64,000 nucleotides of DNA. Source: Gautieria morchelliformis. Taxonomy: Eukaryota; Basidiomycota; Agaricomycetes; Gomphales; Gomphaceae. The DNA is taken from assembly GCA_015179125.1 (NCBI GenBank), contig WHVA01000342.1, forward strand, positions 1-64,000. Reading direction: 5' to 3'. The notes under the pieces are model-generated. The model was not told where the DNA came from. It saw only the letters and a list, made by a program, of their open reading frames with translations, and searched no databases. Positions 12,470-24,036 of the stretch are shown in pieces. The position numbers were made by a program, and so were the translations under genes. Each line of letters begins with the position of its first letter. The stretch's first letter is position 1.

Positions 12470-13805
12470 GCTGTTTTGGTAGAAAGTTATACTGTAAGCG
12501 CTCACACTCTCTTACTTTTTTTTTTTTTTTTTTTTTTTATCCAATTATGTCTTTTGTGGCCGCGCCCTATGTAAGACGACGCGTACATGTGTTCTGTCGA
12601 CGTCGATACTTGTTCAGGCTACTCTATGTTATCTGTCCCCGCATGAGCTCCGCGGGCGATGCCCCGAGCTAGTCCGTGCCTTTGTGAAAGCGAGGTGTTG
12701 GTCTCTGTGCGTCGTGCACAGGTTGGTCTACCTTCTGTTTCCTGTCTCCGGCAGCGTTACATCACCAAATGTTTGTCGAAATCTCCCTGTGTCGTTTATG
12801 TACCGGAAGAGCGGTTCCATGGCCTTCGGTTTGGTCAACAGTATTCCGAGCGATCTAGCCCCGCACCTCAGCTTCCTTTCCATCGGCATCCTTTGCTCTC
12901 GGTATGCTGGGCACTGCAGCAAGTAGTGGTGCACGGTTTCGTCGCTGCTGAGACAAGCTGCGCAAGTAGGTGTGTCGGCCTTTCCTATCCTGAACAAGTG
13001 CTTCGCGAGCGGCGCGTGGCCCGTTCTCAGCTGAATCAGCAGCGAGCTGTGTCTTTCATGTACGCTGGTGACGGCATCGATGGGTCGATCTTGTGCGCGT
13101 GTTCGGCCCTCGGCGATCTCGCGAACACCTCCCTGGCGTGCGCTTTCAGCGCCTTGTGGTGTCTCTGTAGCTCGGCTGTCTTGCTGATAGGCATTCTCCC
13201 CTTGCATATTGTCAGGTCGTTGTGCCTCTGGTGGACTCGCCCTTCGCTGCCCTCTTAGCTTCTCTGTCCGCTCGCTCATTCCCTTCTATTCCCTCATGCC
13301 CGGGACGTATCCATCTCATCGTCACCGTCGCCTTCCCCCCCTTTTCTTCCCTTATTGCTTCCATCTGGTCGTGTATCGCCTCAACCAGGTACTCTCTTAC
13401 TTGATAGTCCAAGTCTAAATACTTTAAATGCATGAGGTTCGGCTTTTAGCTTCCAGACGGGCGAGTCATAAAGTGGGATCGGAGCGCGGCTTTGAGGCGG
13501 AATGTATGTTGTTCCAGCCTCATTTTGTAGACGTAGAATAGCCTGGGGTAGCAGGTTTGTGTCTGCTTTTTCAAAACAAACTTGAGACTCTTCCAATGAG
13601 GGCTGTTTCGACACCCTAACCTTTCTTCAGAACTTCTCTACAAACCATCCAAGCAGCAGCGGTAGATACTCGTGCTGAGCTTTATAAGCACAATGTCCTT
13701 TCTGGAGGTTCAAGCATGTACCCTGGTTTACTTAGCCGATTGGAAAAAGAGATGAAACAATTATATTTGACCCGTGTCCTCAATGCCGATGCGAGCAGAC
13801 TAAAG
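12470..13805 (+). pseudogene. ARP2: ARP2 internal exons, inverted and interrupted by a LINE
   Basis: Three ARP2 exons are on the plus strand. 12470-12493 encodes AVLVESYT and is followed by GTAAGC. 13450-13554 encodes LPDGRVIK, then with a frame change FEAEC..LFQPHFVDVE, an in-frame TAG at about 13539-13541, then PGVA. 13631-13805 encodes [28 protein letters not shown] and [14 protein letters not shown], followed by a GTCAG donor. The expected terminal exon is not downstream: the sequence passes into a CRN gene about 20 bases later. One base seems missing near 13640. The stop, frameshifts, inversion and LINE make this a dead copy; an intact ARP2 is expected elsewhere in the genome. Confidence 0.85.
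12516..13390 (-). mobile_element. 5'-truncated LINE (Tad/L1-type) with poly(A) and TSD
   Basis: The 3' end of a non-LTR retrotransposon on the minus strand. It ends in a run of 23 A (T on plus, 12516-12538). The flanks share the direct repeat actctcttac (12506-12515 and 13391-13400), a clear target-site duplication. The coding remnant is the end of ORF2. An RNase H piece (TMRWIRPGHEGIEGNERAD, about 13320-13260) is followed, after frameshifts, by the LINE C-terminal Cys/His segment (TPTCAACLSSDETVHHYLLQC, about 12985-12920). The element is about 875 bp, so most of it was lost at insertion. It landed in an ARP2 intron (donor 12494, acceptor before 13450). Confidence 0.9.
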
Positions 13806-13822
13806 GTCAGATTATTTCACTG

Positions 13823-16249
13823 TTAAGGAGGTACGATACCGCTGCACGGTAGGACAGGCCGGGAGCGCGGATCAGTGGACATCAATTCGCGGGAAAACTT
13901 CTTCAGCCCCACGGACAGTTTCAGACGGTTCCCGAGTTGCAACAGCACATTTCCACATGCCCATCGATCGGCCAGGATTGGACTGTAACTCCTCGTTGCA
14001 GAAACTTCGGGCGCCATCCATCCCGGCGTCCCATACATGTCTTTGATCGTCGTCTCGACACCCTCGACCATCATGGAGCAGTCAAAGTCAATGATGTATG
14101 CAGTCAATCTTCCGGATGGATCGCTTTGTCCAATCACTATGTTATCCGTTTTGAGATCGAGGTGCGCCACATTATGCCGGTGCATAAATGCCACTCCTTC
14201 CAGAAACTGTTGTGGGACCGTGGCAAGCGCAGACTTATCAAGGCGCCGCAAAGCGTCAGAGAGGGGGGTGAGCCGAGGAAGCACAATGATGTCATCCAGG
14301 CCGTCCGAGATCACCTCGTGTAGTTCAATGAGATGGTGCTCTGACCCTCTGTGCTTTTTCAAATATTCGAGGATCTCGAGCTCGTCCGACTTCCTTTCGA
14401 CCAACTTGAAAACGAAGAACCTGTTACTTGGCGACCACCCTTCGCGCATTCTTTTGGATAGCTGGCAGCAGCGTAGGCTCCGTCAGTTCCAGTGAAGAAA
14501 GAAATAAAAGGTGATGATAACTTACAGGTAACAATGACCCCAGGTTACCACCAACGACCTCATAGCCGGCGTCCACGATAACCTCATCCATCCAAGTCAT
14601 GCTTCCGTATGCACCTCCGTTATTTTTTGACCTCTTCGGCGACCGTTGTCCATCGTCGTTCTCGTCGTCATCACCTCTCCCTCGCTTATAACCTCTCCTT
14701 CGGTTATATGATGTTATAGATGGGAGGTCTTTAGATTGTTGCGTGGCCGCGCTGATGACATCTTTAGAGCGGAGATATTTATGCTGCATGTTTGCGCAGG
14801 CAGCGAGATTGTAGAGCTGGAAAACGAAATCGAAAGCTCCGTGAGCGTCCTCAAGATCAAATTGTTCCCTTGAGTAATGAACCTGCATGCAAGATAAGAC
14901 AAGTTAGTTGATGGACTTTGGCCAATCAGTAGCAAATAACTGACGTCGGTACCGTAGTTCTCGGGTTGCCAGACAAGGTATCGGGTAGCAAAAAAGTTAG
15001 AATCGATGCAGATGGCCGTAATAATAAACGGATCCTTCTTGGTGTAGCGCAACGCATTGCTGAGACGAACCAAGCAAGCGGCTTGCAACAGCACTCGGAA
15101 GCGATCGTATCCATCGGAATGCGACACAATTTCCATCAGCATGTGGGGGTAGCCATCGACAAGCAATGAGGCGACGCTCCTCGGGGTATACGTACACACT
15201 TCCTCACGAGCATTATCAGGTTTAGGTGTAGATGGGGCAACAAGGAGTTGAAATGGCCAGAGCGATTGGCTATAGTTTCATTAAGATTGATAGCCAGAGC
15301 AACAATTAGGTAGACTTACAAAAGAAAGTTGTTCAGCCCTGAAAGTGCGAGGCTAAGATCCCAAAGCAAGACGTTAATGCAGGGCTCTTTGCTTCGTTGA
15401 AACGCAGAAAAATTGTGCAATTTTCCGTCACGAAATATATCCGTAAAGTGCGTCAGTTCGTCGTCCTTAACCACAGTAAGCGGATCATCGTTTTCCAACG
15501 CTTCCTTCAGTTCAAAAAACTTCTCAACATCAACATAAGGTCGCATCTGCATCATCTGAAAACAATATTATCATAAATTGATGCGCAGTGAGGTACAGTG
15601 AAGTGCAACTTACCTGCGAGCACTTCGCATTATCCGTTTTTGTTTTAGTTTGCTATCAAAATCAACAACAAAAGCCGGCAGGTCGCCTGTCTGCTCTATT
15701 ATACCATTCAGATCAAGAGATTCCGGAGGGGGGTGTTCCCAATTTGCGAGATTTGCCAGTCTAAATGTGCGATACTGTTCGAAATCAGAGTCTGCTGCTT
15801 GTGTGGTTAGTGTGGTGTCAAAACCTGCAGAAAAATGACATACCGGGAGCCAACAGGCTGGTAGAAGAAACTTCAGAAGGACGGTTTCTATTTGGTAGCT
15901 GTACGATGACATGCACACATTTTTCTGCTAATCCCTGGTCGAAAACCTTACCCAGCTTCATTACCGGACTGAGAAGGGTCGCCCTATCATTAACTTCGTC
16001 GGGGTTTAGCGGCCATCCCCGAACTGTGTTGGGAATATTATCATCGTCTGGAAGATCATTTGTTGGCTTCCAGATAGCAAGGTTGGCTACCCTCCAATTC
16101 GTCACTTCGATTGGGGCAGTTGCACTGGTAACGATGTTTGTCGCAAGGCCGGCGACGTTGCTGCTTGAAGCAGTCGTTACCTTAAAGACATTGCCCACAG
16201 GCTCGCTGGCATTGTCGACGACGAGACACCAAAGAGTCAGTTCGCTCAT
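13823..16249 (-). pseudogene. Crinkler-type effector CRN copy 1 (UBL-REase-like-kinase), decayed
   Basis: Same architecture as the intact copy at 57901-60449. The CRN ubiquitin-like header starts at the ATG 16247-16249 (MSELTLWCLVVDNASEPVG) and ends in HVIVQ. A restriction-endonuclease-like region follows (SLLVDGYPHMLMEIVS, about 15165-15115), then a basic KR-rich stretch (about 14700-14620) and a kinase domain (AHLDLKTDNIV, DFD, GTPGWMAPE; 14449-13823). Exon 1 is 406 nt, as in copy 2. Exon 2 lacks one base near 15617 compared with copies 2 and 3; with normal splicing the frame then hits TGA at once. The 3' end stops matching copy 2 at about 13826, exactly where ARP2 intron sequence begins, so about 46 C-terminal codons are lost. 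Its promoter region is unlike that of copies 2 and 3. Confidence 0.8.
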
Positions 16250-16429
16250 ATTGTGGGAGGTGGTTACAAAAGGCAACCTTACTGTAATTCCACAAGTGCC
16301 ACCCCTGAGGGGTTTATTGTAAGAGAATATCACATGACTTCTATATTTTGTGACGTGGGTAGATCGAGGTGCGCGTTGAGAGTCTTGAGACTCGATCATG
16401 GTCACGGTGACCAGTTTTGGGGCCATACA

Positions 16430-18780
16430 GTAGCGATGAAGAGGCTTAAATCACTTCTGTTTGAATATGGGTAGCTTGGACCATTGCTAGTATCCTCTTG
16501 TTGCCTTGGGAGGGATTGACTGTTTAGTCGCAGACTGCAGCACTAACGAACGATAACAGATCATCACTACTAATATATTCACGCAACGTGGACACAGCCT
16601 GGTGTGGGTAAGCGGCGACCGTTAATTGTACACATTCAACCAACAACCAATACTGAAGGAGGATCAAGAGAGGTTCGTCGTGTGACCTTCTTCGTGGTAG
16701 CCCTTACACTGTTCACAGCATACTTTCTACTGGCAGAAACCCCCAAGCCGCGTTACATCATGGAAGGGCTAGACAAAACTTGTAAAAAGGCTACGCCTGT
16801 AGACCTCCATGGCACTTGTATGTTTTTTCACGCCCCTCAGGTCAACGACTGCGGCTCAGGAGCTGCGTTTGACTTCGGCAAGTATTGGCTTGGCCTTTTT
16901 TGGAGTTGAATTAATGTCTATGCCTCTATTGTAGCGCAACGGGCTGACCCCTTTGCACCTATATAAGTAAGCAAGCCGTCATCCTTGATGTCTTTTGAAA
17001 TGCCTGACAGTAGCCGCATTGTGAGGGATCTGGCGATGGTACCTGACGTCAGTTTTCGGGCTTCCTTTGAAATGGTTAGAGCACGAAGTGTGCCCCCCGA
17101 CCAAGATACTAGACATGGAATCAAATTAAACTGGTCTCTGTCTTGGCATTTCCCTCTTACGTTCTTGCCGGATACCCCTCTCAGATCGGACATGATTGGG
17201 TTCATGTAAATACAAGTTCTCTGCGACAGTCGTACGTGTTGTACAAGCAATTGATGATGTTTCTTCACAGCGACGGTGTCACAAGCATGGCGAGCTTTCG
17301 CTCGTGGGAGAGGGGTGAACCCTGTCGAGGCACTGACTAGTTTCACACCGCTTAACGCGTCTTCTACGTATACAGTTCCCCTCAAGCATCGTGGTTTGAG
17401 TCTATCGTGGATTGGAGTGCTAACTGGAGTTTCTCCAGACAGGTCAGCTCGCTTGGTTCGTTGGCTAGTTGCCGTGAACCGCAAGGAGAAACGGCTCCCA
17501 GTACGAGGTATCGGCAAAATGGCGTCGTGTCATGCCATTACATTGGTGCACATATACATACCGTATGTACACCCTCAGGCGCGCTAGGCTGAGATGCGAA
17601 GACCCATTCATATTTCCAGATCGGATCTTTCAGCCTCCAAACCGGCAAGCATCGACTCCGAGAGGCGGGGGGTCCACACCCTGGACGTTAGCTCATGATG
17701 CACGCAGTCCCGGTTTGTAGGCGGATCGAGGTACTGCATCAACACCACACCAGCCCCATGGGAGTTCAGACGCGCCCAAACTTGGCGCGTACCATGGGTG
17801 AGGGTGCCGCGCGCGCGAAATCACGTCAGGTGGCATGTGTGCACTGGCAGCGGGTCTGAACGGAAGTTGCTTTATATGGCCTGGAAATGATAGTATGCAA
17901 TATAATAACAGGATTATATCTCCCAGGCGGTCAAACCAGAGGGAGGGCAGGTCTCACGTCTGTGCTTTGGCCAGACTGATGGACCGACTCACCGTATAGA
18001 GGTTATATATACTACGCGACTCGGATCCGAAAGATACTATCATCGGCGAACCGCCTACCGACATATTGCGTATTGCTCTCCCATGGGAGGTGATCGTCAA
18101 AGCGAGGTTACGACATTTTATTCAATGGTGATGAGCGGGAGGAACTCTGCACAATGATCATCTTTGTCCTCGGATTGTGGTGCCCATATCGCACACCTAA
18201 GTATAAACGCATCATGCATCAGGGGCCAGGCCGGCTATTCCGCAGGTGACCGGGGAATAGACTTTCCCCATTGCTATGCAGGCTTGCACAAGCGGTTGAT
18301 CACGCCGTTTCGAACGATGGACTGCATGTCGCCAGGCGTAGGCATAGCTCACACGCACCGCCCACACCACAGAAGGGCACGCGGGTTGGAGTATTGAGTC
18401 GGACGCCAACGTAGTGGCTGTAACCCATAGAGTTCTAGAGCATGATAATCAGGAAGAAGCAAAGCCCATTAGATGGCCCTAAATAGACTATTAATTGCGA
18501 GGCGGTGCAGCATACAGCATCCAATCGGTGGGTGCTGGTTGTGCAATAGCCGCCGGTGGATCATCCCTCACTGGGACAGACGCCGGTGCTTACGAAGATG
18601 CTGACACATGTTGAACTCCGCTGCCACCGAGAAGACTCCACCCTTCCTCTTCGATTTTCATCAGGGCTGATATCCATGTCATTAAACGATCGGGCAGGGC
18701 AATCTGCAGATACGCCGCACGTACGCACGCCTGGACTCTGAGTCGTGGGCCCCGTTTTCTCACTCAGTGTTTCTTATTGC
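16430..18780. other. Gene-poor region
   Basis: About 2.3 kb without a gene I can support. The longest open frame (16918-17517, minus, 199 codons) has no recognisable motif, no splice partners and a composition no better than chance. A short palindrome, ggtcacggtgacc, lies near 16399. I saw no RNA gene or transposon. Confidence 0.4.
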
Positions 18781-18785
18781 AGCAC

Positions 18786-19499
18786 ATGCCCGCGGACGCT
18801 GGCGTGTACAAGTACAAGGAAAAGTGCGTCCGTCGTGCGAGCTCGTGCGGCCGGGACGCCGGTGTTGACTCGGATGTGGCGTCGTGTAGGTTCTTCGCGC
18901 TGCACGATAAGTACGAACACGCGTCGGCGGTGCGCACTTTACTCTTTGTTGGTGGCGCGTCTCACGCGCGTGCGCAGATCCGCCGCGGGCACGAGGCCGC
19001 GCTCGCGGCCGCGCAGGCGAAGCTCAAGGACCTGCAGGCCGAATGCGAGTGAGTCCGCGCCGCTGCTGCTTCCATATTCACGTCGTGCGCCACAACCGCG
19101 TCTGATCAGGGGCGCGCATCATTCCGTGTGCCGCCCCGTGTGCCGCCCCCGTGTGCCGCGGCCCGAGCCTGCCTGCCTGCCTGACTGCCTGACTGACCGA
19201 CCGACTGACTGACTGACTGACCCCGCCGTGTTTGTTTCCTTCGCAGCATGCTCCTCGACACGCTCGCCACCGAGCCCGCGCTGCTGCACTACCTCGAGCA
19301 GATGCCCCCCGCCGCACCCGCACCCGCCGCCCGCCCCCGTCACCGTCCGCGCCCCGCACGCACCCGTGCCGCCCCGGCCGCCTCCTCCTCCACCTCTTCC
19401 GCCCACGCGCCCGCGCCCTCGTACCACGCCGCCCCCGTCCCCGTCGCCAGCGGGCACGGGCACGCGCCACAGCCCCCGCACGTGCCGCACGCTAAGTAA
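18786..19499 (+). CDS. Small coiled-coil protein (133 aa, four exons)
   Basis: A consistent gene model: exons 18786-18823, 18890-18929, 18978-19048 and 19247-19499, all with GT-AG introns, total 402 nt. The spliced protein starts MPADAGVYKYKEKFFALHDK and continues into a helical, charged segment (RRGHEAALAAAQAKLKDLQ, then ECDMLLDTL), which looks like a short coiled coil. It ends in a Pro/Ala/His-rich disordered tail and TAA. The KYKEK..KLKDLQAECDMLLD pattern recalls small INO80-complex (Iec3-like) subunits, but this is only a resemblance. The third intron (198 nt) contains a TGCC/TGAC microsatellite at about 19165-19220. Confidence 0.55.
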
Positions 19500-20195
19500 C
19501 GGCCCGCGGACGCTCATCACAAACACAGGCTCGCCACGCGGCCCCGGCCCCGCGCACGTGCTCGAGAGCGACCCACGAACGAACGAAACGAATGAATTAT
19601 TCCGTATCGGTATCACTATCGGATCGGTATCGGTACCGACATCGGCGCGGCCCTTCATCGCTATATCATGATCTATATCCACTGAATCTCCCCTTCCCCG
19701 ATACATCTCGCCCCGATCGATAGATATACTGCATCTCTATAAAGTCTTGTCTTGCTTTTACACAACTGACTGATGGTACATATTTTCTATGTAACAGGCG
19801 TTGCGCGGGGAGGGGGAGAAGGGGGTGGGGGAGATGGATATTTGCAAGGGAAGGCGCGCTGATGCAAAGAAAGAGCGAAATGCACATTGAAAAAAAAAAA
19901 AAAAACTGAACGCGAAAGCAAAGCGGGGTGACTTTCCGACAGAGAACAATGAAGCTGCGGACGGAATGTGTATCTGGGGATATAAAATGCAGACGCGGCG
20001 CGAAACGGGATATTCTTGGAGGGCGATGAAACCACTGCAGAAACGAAGGAAACGAGCGTCCGGCGTGGCGCAGACTCGAAGAAAAAAAAAAGAAAAAAAG
20101 GAAGAAAGAAAAATAGCAATAGTATGTTTTTGGTTGGCTGCAACACGAGTGCGCACACAAGGAAATGAAAAGAACAGACCGCGTGCGCGTGCGCG
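19500..20195. other. Intergenic, low-complexity
   Basis: No gene is seen. The stretch lies between a plus-strand and a minus-strand gene that converge here. It contains an A14 run near 19890 and A/G-rich sequence near 20080-20120, plausible 3'-UTR or poly(A)-related sequence for the two genes. Confidence 0.35.
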
Positions 20196-20345
20196 TCACG
20201 AGCCGCGGTAGTGCGGCGGCTCGTCCTTGATCGACAAGCCCGACATGCAGGCCTGCGCGTGCGCGTGCCATCACGAGCCGCGGTGGTGCGGCGGCTCGTC
20301 CTTGATCGATAGGCTCGACATGAATGCCTGCGCGCCCGCGCCCGC
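20196..20345 (-). repeat. Tandem duplication of the 3' coding end of the HSF gene
   Basis: Two adjacent ~74-bp copies. The upstream one (about 20270-20345) contains the true end of the HSF gene (MSSLSIKDEPPHHRGS and stop). The second (about 20196-20270) could encode MSGLSIKDEPPHYRGS and a stop, but lies after the first stop, in the 3' UTR. A few substitutions separate them. Confidence 0.8.
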
Positions 20346-22462
20346 GGGCGACAACCGTGCCCCAGGCCCGGGCCCTGCGCCCAAAAACCCATCCTCGCGG
20401 CGCCCTGTGCGCAGCCCCAGCCCCAGCCCCGCGCCCGCGCCAGCACCCGCACCCGCAAGGTTGCTCCCGCTCCGCGGGCGCCCGAGCGGCGCGGCGGACG
20501 CGTACCCGGGGTGGACGTGGCCGCCAAACCCGTAGCCGAGCGGCGCCGAGTCGCTGCGCGCGCGCGCGATCTTGCGATCGTGGTGCGGCTGCCCGGGCAC
20601 GGTGCGCTGGCGCTTCGCGCTAGGCCCGTGCTCCGCGGCGCCTGCGCCTGCGCCGCCGTGGGCGTGGTTGTGGTTGTGGACGTGGTTATGGGCGTGGTTG
20701 TCGGGGGACGGCGTGTGCTGCGGCTGCTGCTGCTGCTGCTGCTGCGGGTCGGGGTCGTAGTGCGAGTGCGAGTGGGGATGGGGCGGCGGGTGGTACTGGT
20801 GGGGGAACTCTGTGGCGGTGGGGCTGGAGCTGGGGCTGATGCTGGTGTGCACGGGGACGCCGGCCGCGTTGAGAGTGGCGTTGTAGCGCGACGGGTGGGC
20901 GGCGGACAAGGCGGGCGAGGGACGCTGCTGGGACGCGGGCTGGGAAGGGGAATGAGAGGTGATAAGGATAGGTGGATTCTCGGGGGAATCCAAAAGCTCA
21001 GTAGGGAAGGGTACAGGCACTATGCAGGGCGATTAGCGATTAGAGATAGGGCTCGGCGGGGACAGAGACGCAGACGCACTCTGGCCGGGATAGGCACCGG
21101 CCATCATATCGTACATGACTTTGACGACGCTGGTGAGGCGCTCGAACTTGTGGCGCTCGGCAGCCAGGGCCTTGAGGGCGCGGCGGTGGTCCTCCGCGAG
21201 ACGTGTCAATTGCTGGGCGACTTCGACGGGCAGTTCGACACGCTGCTTGGTGGTTACGACGTCCTGCTCCAGGGTCTTGCGCTTAATGTCATCAAGAAGG
21301 TCGGTCCGGCCGCGCAGAAACTTTGGGTGGGAGAACTCCCACGTCTGGGCGTCCGTTGAGGTGCGCTGTGCACGGGGCGTCTAGGAGGGGCGATGAGGCG
21401 CGAATGGGCGGGAGGGGCGGACGGACTCACACGGTTGACCTTGTGGAAGCCGTACATGTTGAGTTGGCGGACGAAGCTCGAGAACTAGAGACGGGGGTCA
21501 GAAGGGGGCAGGGCGGGGGGAGAATAGAGTACGTTGTTGTGCTTGAAGTGGGAGCCCAGAATAGAACGACTGAATTCGCCGATATTTGTGACCATGAAGC
21601 TGCGGCAGAGATGAGGGACGGGGGCAGGCGCTTAGAAGAGGGAAGACGTGCCTTGAGCCGTGTTCATTCCAGGAAATGAAGCCGATGGATTTGGGATCGT
21701 TGATCATTCTGGGAGGAGAGGTGAGGAACGGGACGGGAAAAGCGCGGGAGACGAGACGCACTGGTAGAGCTTGGCGACAAAGTTGTTGGAGCCCGCGGAT
21801 TTGCCGAGGATGGAGAAGGCGGAGGGCTGGGTGCCAGGGCCTGGGGGCCCGAGATGGGACTCGATGATGCGGAACTCATCGAGATGGTCGGGGGCGGTGG
21901 GGCTCGCATCGATGGGGCTGCCGCAGTACATGTCGGCGTCGTCGAGAGAGGCGGGGGTGTGGAGCTCTGGGGCGTCAAAGGCGATGTCTTCCTCGAGGCT
22001 GACGGTGAGGGGCATGGCGGAGGTGGTAAGACTGCGCTTGCGGGGCACGGATTTTTCGGAGGAGGAGGAGGAGCGGCTGCTGCCTGGGGGCCGGCGGGGC
22101 GGGGCGTCATGCTGGGACTGGGGCTGGAGCTGGTCGTACTGGGCGATGTCGGGGGGCGCGAAGCGGAAGGTGTTGTGCTGGAGGGGCTGTGCGAAGCCCT
22201 GGGGGCCCTGGGCCGCCTGGTGGGGGGCGGGGATGGCGGGGCTGAGGGGGGAGACCGGGGAGCGGGCGGTGGAGGAGAGGGAGGACGACGCGACAGACAG
22301 CGAGCTCATGTTGAGCGAGAGGCCGGAGGAGGAGCGGGGGATGGAGCCGGCGTAGGGGGCGTCGGGGAAGGCGTTGGGGGTGGGGGACGGGTATGGCGAC
22401 GGCTGGAGGAGGTGCGGGGGCCACGGGTGGGAGTTCTGGGGGAACTGGGTGTTGGCGTCCAT
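20271..22462 (-). CDS. HSF-type transcription factor (Hsf1-like)
   Basis: A heat-shock-factor family DNA-binding protein acting in the nucleus. The start is the ATG at 22460-22462 (MDANTQFPQNS). The first exon is a long Ser/Pro-rich N-terminus followed by the start of the winged-helix domain (GSNNFVAKLYQ). Short exons then supply MINDPKSIGFISWNEHG, SFMVTNIGEFSRSILGSHFK and FSSFVRQLNMYGFHKVNR, an almost canonical HSF DNA-binding domain. A helical heptad-type segment follows (DLLDDIKRKTLEQDVVTTKQ to HKFERLTSVVKV, about 21310-21110), the place of the trimerisation region. The last exon has a Gln run (CAG repeat, near 20723-20745), a His/Asn-rich stretch and a stop at 20271. There is no receiver domain, which argues against Skn7. 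One intron inside the domain appears to use a GC donor (AAG|GCACGT, near 21652). Confidence 0.88.
20723..20745 (-). repeat. CAG microsatellite encoding poly-Gln
   Basis: About seven consecutive CTG (CAG on minus) units encode a Gln run in the C-terminal half of the HSF-type factor. Confidence 0.85.
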
Positions 22463-24036
22463 GGGGAGAGCGAGGTCTATGAAAGGGTGGGCATGCGCGC
22501 AGAGCGTCTCAACCACAACATCCTGCGGGCGTCTACAGAGATTGGGTTCCCGCGTCAGAGGTTGTCCCGGCACATCACTGCTTGCGAGGAACCACCGCGA
22601 GTCACAAGCGGCCCCGAGCATGTCGTATGGCCCACCCTCCTCGACACCCGCTAATAAGTAGCTCTCCCACCGCCACCCTCCAGGAGCCCGCGCCGGATTT
22701 ACGACCCCAACCGTCGTGATCGACGCGCCCCTGGATGCGCACGTCACCTCTTCGCCCCGGCATTCTGTGGGTTCGCCAGCAAGACGCCCAGGCGACGCTG
22801 CCGACGGAGCATCACTCAGCGGCGTCCACCACCGTGCGCCCAGCCCCGCGCAATCACACCATATTGCGTCCGGGAATTCAACATATAGATACCCTCGGCA
22901 CGGCTACCCAGGTACCCATGCTCCAGTCACCCCCGGCGATACCAGGATCGTCTCCATGGGGGCTACGACGACTATTAATGTGAGCACACTATCAGGTCAC
23001 GCTCCCACTCATGAGACTAGAAATATCACAGAGCGTCTACTTTCAGCTTGGTCACCCGACGAGCAACGACAGGTCCGAGGAGTAATCCCTCTGTCCTTTG
23101 TTGCCACCGTCCGCACGCCCGCCCCGGTTGTGCGTCCGTGCCCAGCCCGTGCGCGCGTGCGCAGCCGACTATCAGTCCCCAAGCCATGCGCGCGTGCCCA
23201 ACTTGAAGCCGTGCGTCCGTGCGCACGCCGACTATCAGTCCCCAACCCATGCGCGCTTCGCCATACCGTGCTCCATAAGCCGGTGGAGCGCCTTGAGCCC
23301 CAGGGCCGTACCCAGTCCGACTCCGCGGACGCGTCCAAGAGACGCGCGGCGGAGCTGCTCGGAGCATGTCTATCAATGCTCTTGTTTATCCTGTGCCTTC
23401 GGATCCCCATGCGTCGAAGCGCATGCGGGTCGGTCTGTGATCGGGGACCGCACTGGTGGCTCTCCTGGCCCGCGGGTGGCCTCCCAGGGCCGCCCGCATC
23501 CGGCGTCGGCGCATTTGCGGCGCACCGGTCTACTAGTCCCGGCCGTGCGTGCGTTGTGGGCTTTGGTCCGTGAGGATAGGCGGGCCGCGGGTGGTGCGAT
23601 TGTAGACTAAGGTGAGCCCTCGGAGACCGGAATCGGAGCCGCGTTGCGGCGCTGTACCAGCCCGCCGTGCCGAGACGCGACACCGGAGCCTACAGTGGAG
23701 CGGACCCGCGGACCCGCGCGGACGCGCACGGAGGATACCAGTAGGTCGTTTGCGGCTGAGCGATACTCGCTGACTCGCGATCTTAGGCTTATGTTATGCT
23801 GCTTGTGCTACCGCTGCCGCTGCGGTTGAGGGGCATGTGTCCCCCCCTCCTCTCCCCCGCGTGCGGCACGGCATTGCAACGGCGCAACGTCTTACACGCG
23901 GAGTGCATACAACGATAGCAGCGGTCTCACGACGTTACGGGCCGTTGCACACGCACGCCGCGAGAATCCCCGGTCCCGTACTGCCGAGAACACGCGGCGT
24001 GGTGACGGGGTAGCAAGACGATACATGTACTGTGCT

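Noticed and set aside
12659..13258. Plus-strand 199-codon protein
   Set aside because: It is the antisense of the LINE ORF2 3' end, which has clear RNase H and Cys/His motifs plus poly(A) and TSD on the minus strand.
16918..17517. 199-codon minus-strand open frame
   Set aside because: No motif, no conserved pattern, no neighbouring exons; a plus-strand frame overlaps it with equal quality.
20271..22462. SKN7/PRR1-type regulator
   Set aside because: The DNA-binding domain matches HSF and there is no response-regulator receiver domain downstream.
19078..22750. Many long open frames on both strands in the GC-rich 19-23 kb part
   Set aside because: They overlap the HSF-type gene and the small coiled-coil gene in other frames; strong GC bias removes stop codons. 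None shows a domain or splice consistency.
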